Source: Pseudomonadota bacterium
GTDB taxonomy: Bacteria; Pseudomonadota; Gammaproteobacteria; Burkholderiales; Methylophilaceae
Reading direction: 5' to 3'
Assembly (NCBI GenBank): GCA_029782295.1
Contig: JAKOVB010000089.1
Span: 372,001 to 436,000, forward strand
DNA length: 64,000 bases
Positions 36,864 to 44,798 of this stretch are shown piece by piece. The position numbers and the translations under genes are program-made. The notes beneath the pieces are model-generated. The model saw only the letters and a program-made list of their open reading frames with translations. It did not search any database and was not told where the DNA came from. Numbering within the stretch: the first letter of the stretch is position 1; each line of letters starts with the position of its first letter.

Positions 36864-38156
36864 ATGTTTTATTTACTATTTGGCTTGCCACTGATCTTCG
36901 TACTCTACCTCTATCTTAAGCGTCAGCATAAGATAGAGCGGCGCGACCGCGCACGCTTAATGGAAGCTAAGGAGTCAGGGATGACAGAACCTCCCTCCTT
37001 GCATCCGGTCATCGATCCTTCCACATGCATTGGCTGCGCAGCCTGCATACCTGCATGTCCTGAGCATGCCCTAGGAATTGTTCACGGCAAAGCTGTTCTT
37101 GTTGCTCCAACCAAATGCATAGGCCACGGAGCCTGCGCAACGGCCTGTCCAGTAAAAGGCATCAACCTTGTTTTCGGCACAGAAAAGCGGGGCATGGACA
37201 TCCCACAGGTCAATCCACAGTTCGAAACTAATGTGCCCGGCATCTTTATTGCTGGCGAACTGGGGGGTATGGGACTCATCCGCAAAACTACTGAACAGGG
37301 CCGGCAGGCGATGGAATTTATTGCCAAACGCAAAGGTGGCAAAGCTTCGTATGATGTAGTGATTATTGGAGCCGGACCAGCTGGGATTTCCGCGACGCTT
37401 GGCGCCCATGAAGCAGGGCTAAGATATGTCACCGTCGAACAGGAAGATTCACTCGGTGGTGCCGTTTACCATTACCCTCGCAACAAACTCACCATGACCG
37501 CACCTGTCAAGCTACCCATAGTTGGTGAAGTAAAGATATACGACATCAGGAAGGAAGAATTGCTCGGCATGTGGAACCGTGTTGTGAAGGAAACCGGCAT
37601 CCGCATCAACTTTTACGAGCGAATGGAGAAAATTTCTCAGAACGAACATGGTTTTCTAGTACAGACATCAAAAGGCAGCTACGAAGCCACCTGTGTACTA
37701 CTGGCTATCGGCCGCCGAGGAACTCCACGCAAGCTTGGTGTGCCGGGCGAGGAACAGGCCAAAGTGGTGTATAGATTGATCGATGCCGAACAATACCGCG
37801 GAAATCATGTGCTAGTTGTGGGGGGAGGAGACAGCGCGCTAGAAGCAGCCATTTCACTCTCGGAGGAACCTGGCACCACGGTCACCCTCTCCTACCGCAG
37901 CGAGGCGTTCGGTCGGGTAAAGCAGAAGAATCGAGAGAATCTGGAAGCTGCCGAAGCCAAAGGCACGTTAAAGGTTATGCTGAAATCCAACATCAAGGAA
38001 ATAGGAACTGATACGGTCACCATCGAACAGGAAGGAACCCTATCGGAAATTCCCAATGAAGCCATCATAGTCTGCGCTGGGGGCATCCTCCCTACGCCCT
38101 TCCTCAAGGAAATCGGGATCATGGTGGAGACTCACCATGGCAAGACGGTAGCCTAG
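36864..38156 (+). CDS. Membrane-anchored ferredoxin/FAD-NAD(P) oxidoreductase
   Basis: A 430-aa protein: N-terminal membrane helix (about 2-19); two 4Fe-4S motifs (CIGCAACIPACP about 55-66 and CIGHGACATACP about 88-99); a segment NPQFETNVPGIFIAGELGGM (about 117-136) that normally ends a thioredoxin-reductase fold; then an FAD Rossmann motif GAGPAGISA (about 169-177) and an NAD(P) motif VVGGGDSALEAA. The redox CxxC of thioredoxin reductase is missing. Probably links NAD(P)H, quinone or ferredoxin pools to the divergent cytochrome cluster. No clear Shine-Dalgarno. Confidence 0.85.
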   Translation: MFYLLFGLPLIFVLYLYLKRQHKIERRDRARLMEAKESGMTEPPSLHPVIDPSTCIGCAACIPACPEHALGIVHGKAVLVAPTKCIGHGACATACPVKGINLVFGTEKRGMDIPQVNPQFETNVPGIFIAGELGGMGLIRKTTEQGRQAMEFIAKRKGGKASYDVVIIGAGPAGISATLGAHEAGLRYVTVEQEDSLGGAVYHYPRNKLTMTAPVKLPIVGEVKIYDIRKEELLGMWNRVVKETGIRINFYERMEKISQNEHGFLVQTSKGSYEATCVLLAIGRRGTPRKLGVPGEEQAKVVYRLIDAEQYRGNHVLVVGGGDSALEAAISLSEEPGTTVTLSYRSEAFGRVKQKNRENLEAAEAKGTLKVMLKSNIKEIGTDTVTIEQEGTLSEIPNEAIIVCAGGILPTPFLKEIGIMVETHHGKTVA

Positions 38157-38635
38157 TCGCGCGCGAGCGTCACGTAGCTGTAACGCAGTCCGTTCTCGCT
38201 CTGGTGGGATTCTCTCGCCTTTTCACGCCAGACGGCACGGTCGATCTCGGGAAAATGCGCATCCCCCTGATACTCGGCATCGATTTCAGTGAGATACAGA
38301 CGATCTGCGCAGTGCAGCCCCTCGCGGTAGATCTGCGCACCTCCGATCAGGAAAACTTCCGGGTCATCCCCGCACATGGCCAGGGCAGCCGACAAGGAAT
38401 CCGCAACCAGCGCACCCGGAACGGCATATTCCTTGCTGCGACTGACGATCACCGTGGTGCGGCCCGGTAACAGGCGCCCAAGGGACTCATAGGTCTTGCG
38501 GCCCATGATGATATGATGGCCCATGGTCAGCTCACGGAAGCGCTTGAGGTCTTCCGGCAGGTGCCATGGCAGTGTGTTGTCGATGCCGATGACCCCGTTG
38601 CGGGCGACTGCGGCGATTACTGAGAGACATGTCAT
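38153..38635 (-). CDS. folA: Dihydrofolate reductase
   Basis: A 160-aa enzyme reducing dihydrofolate with NADPH. Motifs: VAAVARNGVIGIDNTLPWHLPEDLK region (in two parts, VIGIDNTLPWHLPEDL), MGRKTYESLGRLLPGR and FLIGGAQIY. The stop TAG shares the palindrome CTAG with the stop of the convergent oxidoreductase gene. It also supplies folate turnover used by thyA further along. Confidence 0.96.
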   Translation of the reverse strand: MTCLSVIAAVARNGVIGIDNTLPWHLPEDLKRFRELTMGHHIIMGRKTYESLGRLLPGRTTVIVSRSKEYAVPGALVADSLSAALAMCGDDPEVFLIGGAQIYREGLHCADRLYLTEIDAEYQGDAHFPEIDRAVWREKARESHQSENGLRYSYVTLARD

Positions 38636-38670
38636 GACGGCTATTATACTTTGGGAGCGGAATTAGTATC

Positions 38671-40110
38671 TTGCGTATCGCCTATCCAAGTTCATTTCTG
38701 AAACTGCTGCTGATCGGATTCGCACTGGCGATGTTGCCGTTGCTGTTCGCCTTCGCCAATGCGGCGTTGTATCTCGATCGGCTGGCCAAGCAAAGCCAGG
38801 TCACAGTCAATCAGGCAGTCGAAGCCACACGCAACAGCCGAATCATCACCGAGCAACTGACCGTGATGGAGCGTAGCGTTCGCCAATATCTGGTGCTGGG
38901 AGACGCCATTCTGCTCCAGCAGTACAACACTGCCCACGAGCATTTCAGAACTGCCTCCCAGGACCTTTCCGTGCTGCCGCTGGATCGCCAGCAACGCCAG
39001 CAACTGGAAGCTGTCAGCCAGCGCGAGCAGGCGCTGCACAAGCACATCGCCGACCACCCGTCGATACAGAAGGATGCCAAATCCATCGTTACCGAATTCG
39101 CCGCCCTTTCCGACCTCGCCCGGGCCATCCTTGACGCCAACAGCCGGTTGATCGATCGTGAGTCGGCGATATTGGCAGAAACCGCAGGCCGCGCACAGAC
39201 CATGCTGCTGTGGCAGACGCTGACCCTGATCCCGGTTGCCCTGCTGGTCGCCGCCGTTATCACCTTCCTGCTTGCGCAGCCGATCCGTCACATTGACAAG
39301 GCGATCCACCAACTCGGACGAGGCGAGTATGATGACACCATCACCATCGATGGCCCCGGTGACCTGCGCAGCCTGGGCGAACGTCTGGACTGGCTGCGCA
39401 GCCAGTTGCTGGACTTGGAAGAGCAGAAAAAACGCTTCCTGCGACACGTCTCGCACGAGTTGAAAACGCCTCTGACCGCCATCCGCGAAGGCAGCGAACT
39501 TCTGAACGAAGAAGTCGGGGGCCGGCTGTCCCCGCAACAGAAAGAAATCGCCAACATCCTGCGGGAGAACAGCCTGCGATTACAGAAAATGATCGAGAAC
39601 CTGCTGAATTACACAGCCGTGCAGTTCCAACGTCCGGAACTCGTACTGCAGGACATTGCCTGCAAGCCCCTGATCGAAGGGGTCCTGGGACAGCACGCCC
39701 TATCGCTGGGGAGCAAGGATATCCGCATCCTCCCTTCCCTGGCCGATATGCATATCCGGGCCGATCGGGAAAAACTGATCTCCATCGTCGACAACCTGCT
39801 GTCGAATGCCATCAAGTTCACCCCACGCAATGGCACCATTGGTATCCGTCTATCGCAAACCGGCGAATCCATGGTGCTAGACGTTTCCGATACCGGCCCC
39901 GGCATCGCCCCGGCCGACCGCGAGCGACTGTTCGAGCCTTTTTACCGTGGCAACGGTGTGCACGATGGCCGCATCAGCGGCAGCGGGCTTGGTCTGTCCA
40001 TCGTCAAGGAATACGCCGACGCGCTTGGCGGCGGCATCACCCTGGAGCGTTCCGATGCCGGAGCGCGTTTTCGCGTCACCCTACCACTCAACCCACCCAT
40101 ACACCCATGA
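38671..40110 (+). CDS. glrK: Sensor histidine kinase, GlrK/QseE type
   Basis: A 479-aa inner-membrane kinase: TM helices (about 12-32 and 183-205) around a helical periplasmic domain, HAMP (about 206-260), H-box RHVSHELKTPLTA, then N, G1 (DTGPGIAP) and G2 (GSGLGLSI) ATP boxes. It precedes a QseG-like lipoprotein and a GlrR-type regulator, matching the enterobacterial glrK-qseG-glrR operon for envelope stress. The start is a TTG; no better ATG lies upstream. Confidence 0.85.
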   Translation: MRIAYPSSFLKLLLIGFALAMLPLLFAFANAALYLDRLAKQSQVTVNQAVEATRNSRIITEQLTVMERSVRQYLVLGDAILLQQYNTAHEHFRTASQDLSVLPLDRQQRQQLEAVSQREQALHKHIADHPSIQKDAKSIVTEFAALSDLARAILDANSRLIDRESAILAETAGRAQTMLLWQTLTLIPVALLVAAVITFLLAQPIRHIDKAIHQLGRGEYDDTITIDGPGDLRSLGERLDWLRSQLLDLEEQKKRFLRHVSHELKTPLTAIREGSELLNEEVGGRLSPQQKEIANILRENSLRLQKMIENLLNYTAVQFQRPELVLQDIACKPLIEGVLGQHALSLGSKDIRILPSLADMHIRADREKLISIVDNLLSNAIKFTPRNGTIGIRLSQTGESMVLDVSDTGPGIAPADRERLFEPFYRGNGVHDGRISGSGLGLSIVKEYADALGGGITLERSDAGARFRVTLPLNPPIHP

Positions 40111-40706
40111 CAAGAATCCGTATCTGGCCCTTATTTTGCTTATTCGCCCTGACGCTGGCAGGTTGCGCAGGCGTCAACACCACGTCGACGCCCGGCAGGG
40201 GGGAGTCCTCGCAACGTGCACCCGTGATCGAACGCCAGACCGTCACGATACCGGGCGGCACACCCGCCTTCGACCGGGAGAAACACGCAGACGATGAATT
40301 GCTGGTCTATGCAAAAAGATTCGGTGAACTTTCAGCGGAAAGCCAGAAAAAGGAATGGCAACTGGTCAGCCAGGAACTCACAAAGAACCGGAAAGACATC
40401 TTCAATCGACTGAAAGCGGCGATCATTTATGCCGTCCCGAACAGCCGTCTGCGCGACAACACCAAGGCACTGGTCTACCTGACCGAACTGCTGCGTGAGA
40501 AACAACTGGAAGATGACCTCGCCGCATTTGTATCGCTGCTGAAGGACTTCGTTGAAGATCGGCAACGCGGTGACGAAAATAGTTATAAACTCAACCAGCG
40601 TATCCGCGACGAGCAACATCGGGCGGAAGAATTGCAACAGAAGCTGGACGCATTGAAAAATATAGACAAAACCATGATCGAACGTGGTCAGAACATCAAC
40701 AAATGA
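40107..40706 (+). CDS. qseG: QseG-like outer-membrane lipoprotein
   Basis: A 199-aa lipoprotein with lipobox LAGC (about residue 20) and a helical, coiled-coil C-terminus (RAEELQQKLDALKNIDKTM). ATGA overlaps link it to the kinase and the regulator on both sides. In E. coli QseG modulates the GlrK kinase; here the role is inferred from synteny. Confidence 0.8.
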   Translation: MTRIRIWPLFCLFALTLAGCAGVNTTSTPGRGESSQRAPVIERQTVTIPGGTPAFDREKHADDELLVYAKRFGELSAESQKKEWQLVSQELTKNRKDIFNRLKAAIIYAVPNSRLRDNTKALVYLTELLREKQLEDDLAAFVSLLKDFVEDRQRGDENSYKLNQRIRDEQHRAEELQQKLDALKNIDKTMIERGQNINK

Positions 40707-42067
40707 CAGAACCCATACACCGCATCCTGATCGTCGACGACGATCCTGACATCCTCCGACTGCTGGACCTGCGCCTGCAGACGGCTGGTTACGACGTCGA
40801 AACTGCCACCAGCGCCGAGAAGGCGCTGGCACTGGCTGCTGCCAACAAGCCGCATCTGGTCGTGACCGACATGCGCATGGGTGGCATGAGCGGCATGGCC
40901 CTGTTCGAGACGCTGCACCAGAGCGACCCGGGGCTGCCAGTGATCATCCTGACCGCGCACGGCACTATCCCTGAAGCCGTCGAGGCTACCCGCCGGGGGG
41001 TGTTCAGCTTCCTGACCAAGCCCTTCGACAGCAAGGACCTGCTGCAACAGGTGGCGGACGCCTTGCGCATCAGCCAGCCCGGCAACGATGACGTCGACGA
41101 GGACGTCAACGCCTGGCGCGCGGAATTCGTCAGCCGCAGCCCGCACATCGAGTCCATGCTGCACCAGGCCAAGATGGCTGCCAGCAGTGATGCCAGCATT
41201 CTCATCCTGGGCGAAAGCGGTACCGGCAAGGAGTTGCTGGCGCGCGCCATTCACCGCGCCAGCCCTCGCCGCAAGAAGCCTTTCGTCGCCATCAATTGCG
41301 GCGCCGTCCCCGAGGCGCTCCTGGAATCGGAACTGTTCGGCCATTCCCGTGGTTCGTTCACCGGGGCCACGCGTGACCACAAGGGCCTGTTCCAGGCCGC
41401 CGAGGGCGGCACCATTTTCCTCGACGAAATCGGCGACATGCCGCTTCCGCTGCAAGTCAAGATTCTGCGCGTACTGCAGGAAAAAGTGATCCGCCCCGTC
41501 GGGGCCACCAATTTCATCCCGGTGGACACCCGCATAGTCTCCGCCACCCACCGCAACCTGACCGAGATGATGGCTAGCGGCGAATTCCGCGAAGATCTTT
41601 ACTACCGCCTGAATGTCGTCACCCTGGAGCTTCCGCCACTGGCTGAACGCCGCGAAGACATCCCGCTGCTGGCCAACCATTTCCTGACCAATTGCGCCAA
41701 GCGCTACGGCAAGGAAGTTCATAGCTTCTCCCCGGACGCCATCGAACTTCTGGTTTCTGCTCCCTGGCCGGGCAATATCCGCCAGTTGCAGAACATCATC
41801 GAGCAGGCCGTCGTTCTATCGACGACACCACTGATTACCTCCAGCCTCCTGCAGAAAGGAATGAACTGGCGGCGTGCTGGCGACGGCATCCTGCCATTCG
41901 ACGAAGCCCGTCGCAATTTCGAACGGGACTACCTGTCACGCTTGCTCAAGGCGACCAACGGGAACGTTGCTCAAGCGGCACGGCTGGCACAGCGCAATCG
42001 CACCGAGTTTTACAAGCTGCTGGACCGCCATGAACTGGTGCCCGCCAATTTCAAGCCGGAATCTTAA
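40703..42067 (+). CDS. glrR: Sigma-54-dependent response regulator, GlrR type
   Basis: A 454-aa regulator: receiver domain with phospho-Asp in VVTDMRMGG (about residue 55), AAA+ domain with Walker A GESGTGKE, sigma-54 contact loop GSFTGA (GAFTGA in most family members), Walker B GGTIFLDEIGDMP, and a Fis-type HTH at the C-terminus (NGNVAQAARLAQRNRTEFYK). The DNA just downstream holds two sites matching the GlrR consensus. Confidence 0.9.
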   Translation: MTEPIHRILIVDDDPDILRLLDLRLQTAGYDVETATSAEKALALAAANKPHLVVTDMRMGGMSGMALFETLHQSDPGLPVIILTAHGTIPEAVEATRRGVFSFLTKPFDSKDLLQQVADALRISQPGNDDVDEDVNAWRAEFVSRSPHIESMLHQAKMAASSDASILILGESGTGKELLARAIHRASPRRKKPFVAINCGAVPEALLESELFGHSRGSFTGATRDHKGLFQAAEGGTIFLDEIGDMPLPLQVKILRVLQEKVIRPVGATNFIPVDTRIVSATHRNLTEMMASGEFREDLYYRLNVVTLELPPLAERREDIPLLANHFLTNCAKRYGKEVHSFSPDAIELLVSAPWPGNIRQLQNIIEQAVVLSTTPLITSSLLQKGMNWRRAGDGILPFDEARRNFERDYLSRLLKATNGNVAQAARLAQRNRTEFYKLLDRHELVPANFKPES

Positions 42068-42079
42068 CCCATGTGAGGC

Positions 42080-42097
42080 TGTCGTTTTTCAGAGACA
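42080..42097. promoter_or_regulatory. GlrR-type activator site 1
   Basis: TGTC-GTTTTTCAGA-GACA is an exact match to TGTC-N10-GACA, the site reported for E. coli GlrR. It lies 12 bp after the glrR stop and about 160 bp upstream of a sigma-54 promoter. Confidence 0.75.
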
Positions 42098-42141
42098 CAT
42101 TAAATCCATTAATAATCATATAGTTGCATTATTTACAATAA

Positions 42142-42167
42142 AATGCGTCGCTGATAGGTGACGCATT
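42142..42167. promoter_or_regulatory. GlrR-type activator site 2
   Basis: AATGCGTC-N10-GACGCATT, a perfect 8-bp dyad with the same 10-nt spacing and the same GTC/GAC core as site 1. Its centre is 66 bp from that of site 1 and about 100 bp from the promoter. Confidence 0.6.
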
Positions 42168-42247
42168 TCTCCCTGGTAACGCCCCCCTCCCGCGAGACTG
42201 TTGGTTGATTTCACGTATCCAATTGTAATAAAAACGTTTTTATCAAT

Positions 42248-42263
42248 TGGCACGACTGTTGCT
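42248..42263 (+). promoter_or_regulatory. Sigma-54 (-24/-12) promoter
   Basis: TGGCACGACTGTTGCT matches the consensus TGGCAC-N5-TTGC exactly, with GG and GC correctly spaced. It lies 42 bp before the EF-hand/BON gene and downstream of two GlrR-type sites. Confidence 0.88.
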
Positions 42264-42304
42264 CTATATCCTGCATCGGTAATTCGAGATGTAGGAGCAT
42301 GAAG

Positions 42305-42835
42305 ATGAACCACCACAACACCCTATTCACGGTCGCTCCCAGGTTGACACTGGCAGCACTGCTGGCGCTGGCCTTCGGCATTATGCCTCATAACAGTCTT
42401 GCCTTAGGTTCTCTGGAAGATCAGCCCCAGGATGCACAAGCAAGAATCTTCAAAACCCTGGACCAGAACGGTGATGGCCAGCTTTCACGTGATGAAGCGG
42501 TTCACGATGCCGACCTGTCCGCGCGCTTCAATACCGCTGACAGCAACCACGACGGTAGCATCACTCAGGACGAATATGCCGCCAGCAAGAGCGCACAGCA
42601 ACAGGCGCTGATGAAGGCATTCCTGGATGACAGCGCCGTCACCGCGATGGTCAAGGCTGAGCTGCTGAAAGATGCAGGCATCCGCGCGCTGGCCATCAGC
42701 GTGGAAACGCACCGCGGCCAGGTCATCCTGAGCGGTTTTGTCGACAACGAACAACAAGTTCGCCGGGCAGCAGAGATCGCTGCCGGCGTACGTGGTGTCA
42801 CTGCAATTAAAAACAGTCTGTTATTGAAAGGATAA
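42305..42835 (+). CDS. Exported EF-hand and BON-domain protein
   Basis: A 176-aa protein with a signal peptide (cleavage near SLA-LG), two EF-hand loops (DQNGDGQLSRDE and DSNHDGSITQDE, about 53-95) and a C-terminal BON domain (about 112-176). BON domains associate with membranes in osmotic or envelope-stress proteins such as OsmY. ATG 42305 is chosen over 42299 because AGGAG is then 7 nt away rather than 1. First gene of the presumed GlrR/sigma-54 operon. Confidence 0.87.
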   Translation: MNHHNTLFTVAPRLTLAALLALAFGIMPHNSLALGSLEDQPQDAQARIFKTLDQNGDGQLSRDEAVHDADLSARFNTADSNHDGSITQDEYAASKSAQQQALMKAFLDDSAVTAMVKAELLKDAGIRALAISVETHRGQVILSGFVDNEQQVRRAAEIAAGVRGVTAIKNSLLLKG

Positions 42836-42838
42836 GCA

Positions 42839-43186
42839 ATGCCATACCCCACCCCATTTTACAAACGCTTCCTGCAGGTCCTGCTGGCTGCCAGTCTCGG
42901 CGTCCTGGCAGCACAGGCACAAGCCTCGGGGGGATACAGCAACATCGACACCAACGCCATTCTTGGCGGGGCGGTCGGTGGCGGAGCAGGTGCAGCGGTC
43001 GGATCCGCCATGGGTGGTCGCAACGGCGCCATGATCGGCAGCGCAGTCGGCGCAGCCGCTGGCGTGGCGATCGCCACCCCCAATGAACGTCGCTACGTAC
43101 GGACCTACCGCAATGATTATTACGACGATGATGAACATGGTCGCGGCTGGCATCGCGGCCATCACAAGCACCGCCACGGAGATTAA
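42839..43186 (+). CDS. Small glycine-zipper protein with His-rich tail
   Basis: A 115-aa exported protein (signal peptide about 1-29, ending QAS) with a glycine zipper (about 40-80, GGAVGGGAGAAVGSAMGG type) and a basic, His/Asp-rich tail. It starts 3 nt after the EF-hand/BON gene and resembles the larger protein at 5673 in both zipper and tail. Function unknown; envelope or metal-binding role possible. Confidence 0.8.
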   Translation: MPYPTPFYKRFLQVLLAASLGVLAAQAQASGGYSNIDTNAILGGAVGGGAGAAVGSAMGGRNGAMIGSAVGAAAGVAIATPNERRYVRTYRNDYYDDDEHGRGWHRGHHKHRHGD

Positions 43187-43197
43187 AGGAGGCCATC

Positions 43198-43830
43198 ATG
43201 CAGACCCCGTTTCAGCGTAAGACGCACCCCATGGTGCTGACCGCAGCGGTTGCCGTGACCATCTTCAGCATTCTCGGCAGCGCCGCCATTACCGGCCTGA
43301 TCCCAAGCGCACATTCAAGCCGTCAGGAATTCACCCCCATGGTGACCAACAGTGCCGGATCTGGACGTAGCGACCATGAGGAAACCCCGTTCAAGTCCGC
43401 AATCACGGAAACCAAACCGCATGAAGGCAAGGCAGCTGCACGCGCCGAGCATGTCCCGCTCAAGCAGGCTGCCAACAGCCGTGAAGCAGCGACGACCTGC
43501 AAAGTCTGCGGCGTGATCGAATCGATCCGTACCGTCGAACGCGAAGGCGATGCCAGCGGCCTCGGTGCGGTCGCCGGCGGCGTGGCCGGTGGCGTCCTGG
43601 GCAACCAGATCGGCAAAGGCAATGGCAACACCCTGATGACCATCCTCGGCATCGGCGGCGGCGCCTATGCCGGCCATACCATCGAGAAAAACATGAAGTC
43701 CTCGACCGCATACGTGGTCAAGGTGCGCATGGAAGACGGCTCTTACCGTAGCGTCACCCAGCCCAACCAGCCTGATTTCACCGTCGGCGATCACGTCAGG
43801 GTCGTCAGCGGTCATCTCACCTCCGCCTGA
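43198..43830 (+). CDS. Glycine-zipper 2TM-domain envelope protein (17-kDa antigen/SlyB-like)
   Basis: A 210-aa protein with an N-terminal membrane anchor (about 12-35), a variable linker, CKVCG, and the family core GAVAGGVAGGVLGNQIGKGNG followed by a beta domain (YVVKVRMEDGSYRSVTQ). Similar proteins sit in the outer membrane and respond to envelope stress. Third gene of the presumed sigma-54 operon; AAGGAGG precedes it. Confidence 0.82.
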   Translation: MQTPFQRKTHPMVLTAAVAVTIFSILGSAAITGLIPSAHSSRQEFTPMVTNSAGSGRSDHEETPFKSAITETKPHEGKAAARAEHVPLKQAANSREAATTCKVCGVIESIRTVEREGDASGLGAVAGGVAGGVLGNQIGKGNGNTLMTILGIGGGAYAGHTIEKNMKSSTAYVVKVRMEDGSYRSVTQPNQPDFTVGDHVRVVSGHLTSA

Positions 43831-43859
43831 CGCACGCTCCAAACTTTCTCCTCCTCCAG

Positions 43860-43898
43860 CGAGCCGCAACCCTTCCCCCGGGTCGGCTCGTTTTTTTT
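43860..43898 (+). terminator. Rho-independent terminator after the glycine-zipper operon
   Basis: Stem CGAGCCG / CGGCTCG with a loop of about 17 nt (itself containing CCCGGG) followed by eight T. The T run overlaps the stop of the convergent hydrolase gene. Confidence 0.85.
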
Positions 43899-44730
43899 AT
43901 TCCCGGATCAGCAGGCGGTCGGCGCATGGAAGCGGATGCTCCAGCAAGGCAGGCCATGCCGCCGCCCAGCCCGTTTCGTGCGTCGCATCCCTGACGGCTA
44001 TGACAGTGGCACACCCCTGCTGCTGGCGCGCCAGGAAACGACCCGCGACGTCTTGCCTTACCACCGCATCCGAATCACCGATGTAGTGGACCTGCGGCAA
44101 TCCCTGCAACCGTTCCGCCACGTCAATCGGGTTCAGCGATTCCGGCATCGGGCTGACCCTGTGGTAACGGTTGACCCATTCCGTATCGAGATTGCCAGCC
44201 ACTGTCCGCAGGCTGTCGACATCCTTGCGCTTTGCCGCCAGCAAAACCGCCAGGGCCGCTCCGCCCGAATAACCGACGAGTTCGATGCGGGATCCGCCCG
44301 CATCTGTCAGTATCTGGTCGATGACCTGGTTCATGGCCTCCACCACTTCCCTCGAGAAGCGTCGATCCGTCCAGTATGCAGGCTCGCAATTCCGGCTCCG
44401 GGATCGCGAATACTGGCATGGACGGGCCAGATAGACCACGTTGGGCGTACGGTCCTCGATAGCCAGCAGCAATGCCAGCGGATGCCGGGGCGTGGGATCG
44501 GCCGAGGGCTGGACAGACGTAATCCAGGCCCGTCCATCCCCTTCGATATAGATCCGGACCGGCTTCCGCCGGTCAGTCAGGCGCTCGAAGGTCGTCAGGA
44601 CGAATCCGTGCGCCGGCCGCTCGACCCGCGACAGTCCGACAGCTATAGCCCTGTGCAGGTCAGAGCCGACGTCCGGCCGGGTCGCACAAGCCGACAACAC
44701 CATGAATAGCAGAATAACCCTAGGTGACAT
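43897..44730 (-). CDS. Alpha/beta-hydrolase lipoprotein
   Basis: A 277-aa protein with a lipoprotein signal (LSAC at about residues 12-15) and a nucleophile elbow GYSGGAA (about residue 155). A plausible catalytic Asp lies in YIGDSDAVV and a His in DATHETGW. Substrate unknown. Single gene, upstream of nothing in its direction within 160 bp except the autotransporter terminator region. Confidence 0.75.
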   Translation of the reverse strand: MSPRVILLFMVLSACATRPDVGSDLHRAIAVGLSRVERPAHGFVLTTFERLTDRRKPVRIYIEGDGRAWITSVQPSADPTPRHPLALLLAIEDRTPNVVYLARPCQYSRSRSRNCEPAYWTDRRFSREVVEAMNQVIDQILTDAGGSRIELVGYSGGAALAVLLAAKRKDVDSLRTVAGNLDTEWVNRYHRVSPMPESLNPIDVAERLQGLPQVHYIGDSDAVVRQDVAGRFLARQQQGCATVIAVRDATHETGWAAAWPALLEHPLPCADRLLIRE

Positions 44731-44744
44731 GGCCCGAGTCTACA

Positions 44745-44772
44745 ATAAAAAACGGCGGGCAATGCCCGCCGC
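44745..44772 (-). terminator. Rho-independent terminator after the autotransporter gene
   Basis: In minus-strand sense GCGGCGGGC-ATT-GCCCGCC then G and six T. It starts about 27 nt after the autotransporter stop. Confidence 0.9.
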
Positions 44773-44798
44773 AAGGGATTGCAGGAGAAACCGCGCAA

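Noticed and set aside
42114..42126. Possible IHF site AATCATATAGTTG near the GlrR sites
   Set aside because: It has a mismatch to the IHF consensus and lies between the two activator sites rather than between activator and promoter; too weak to list.
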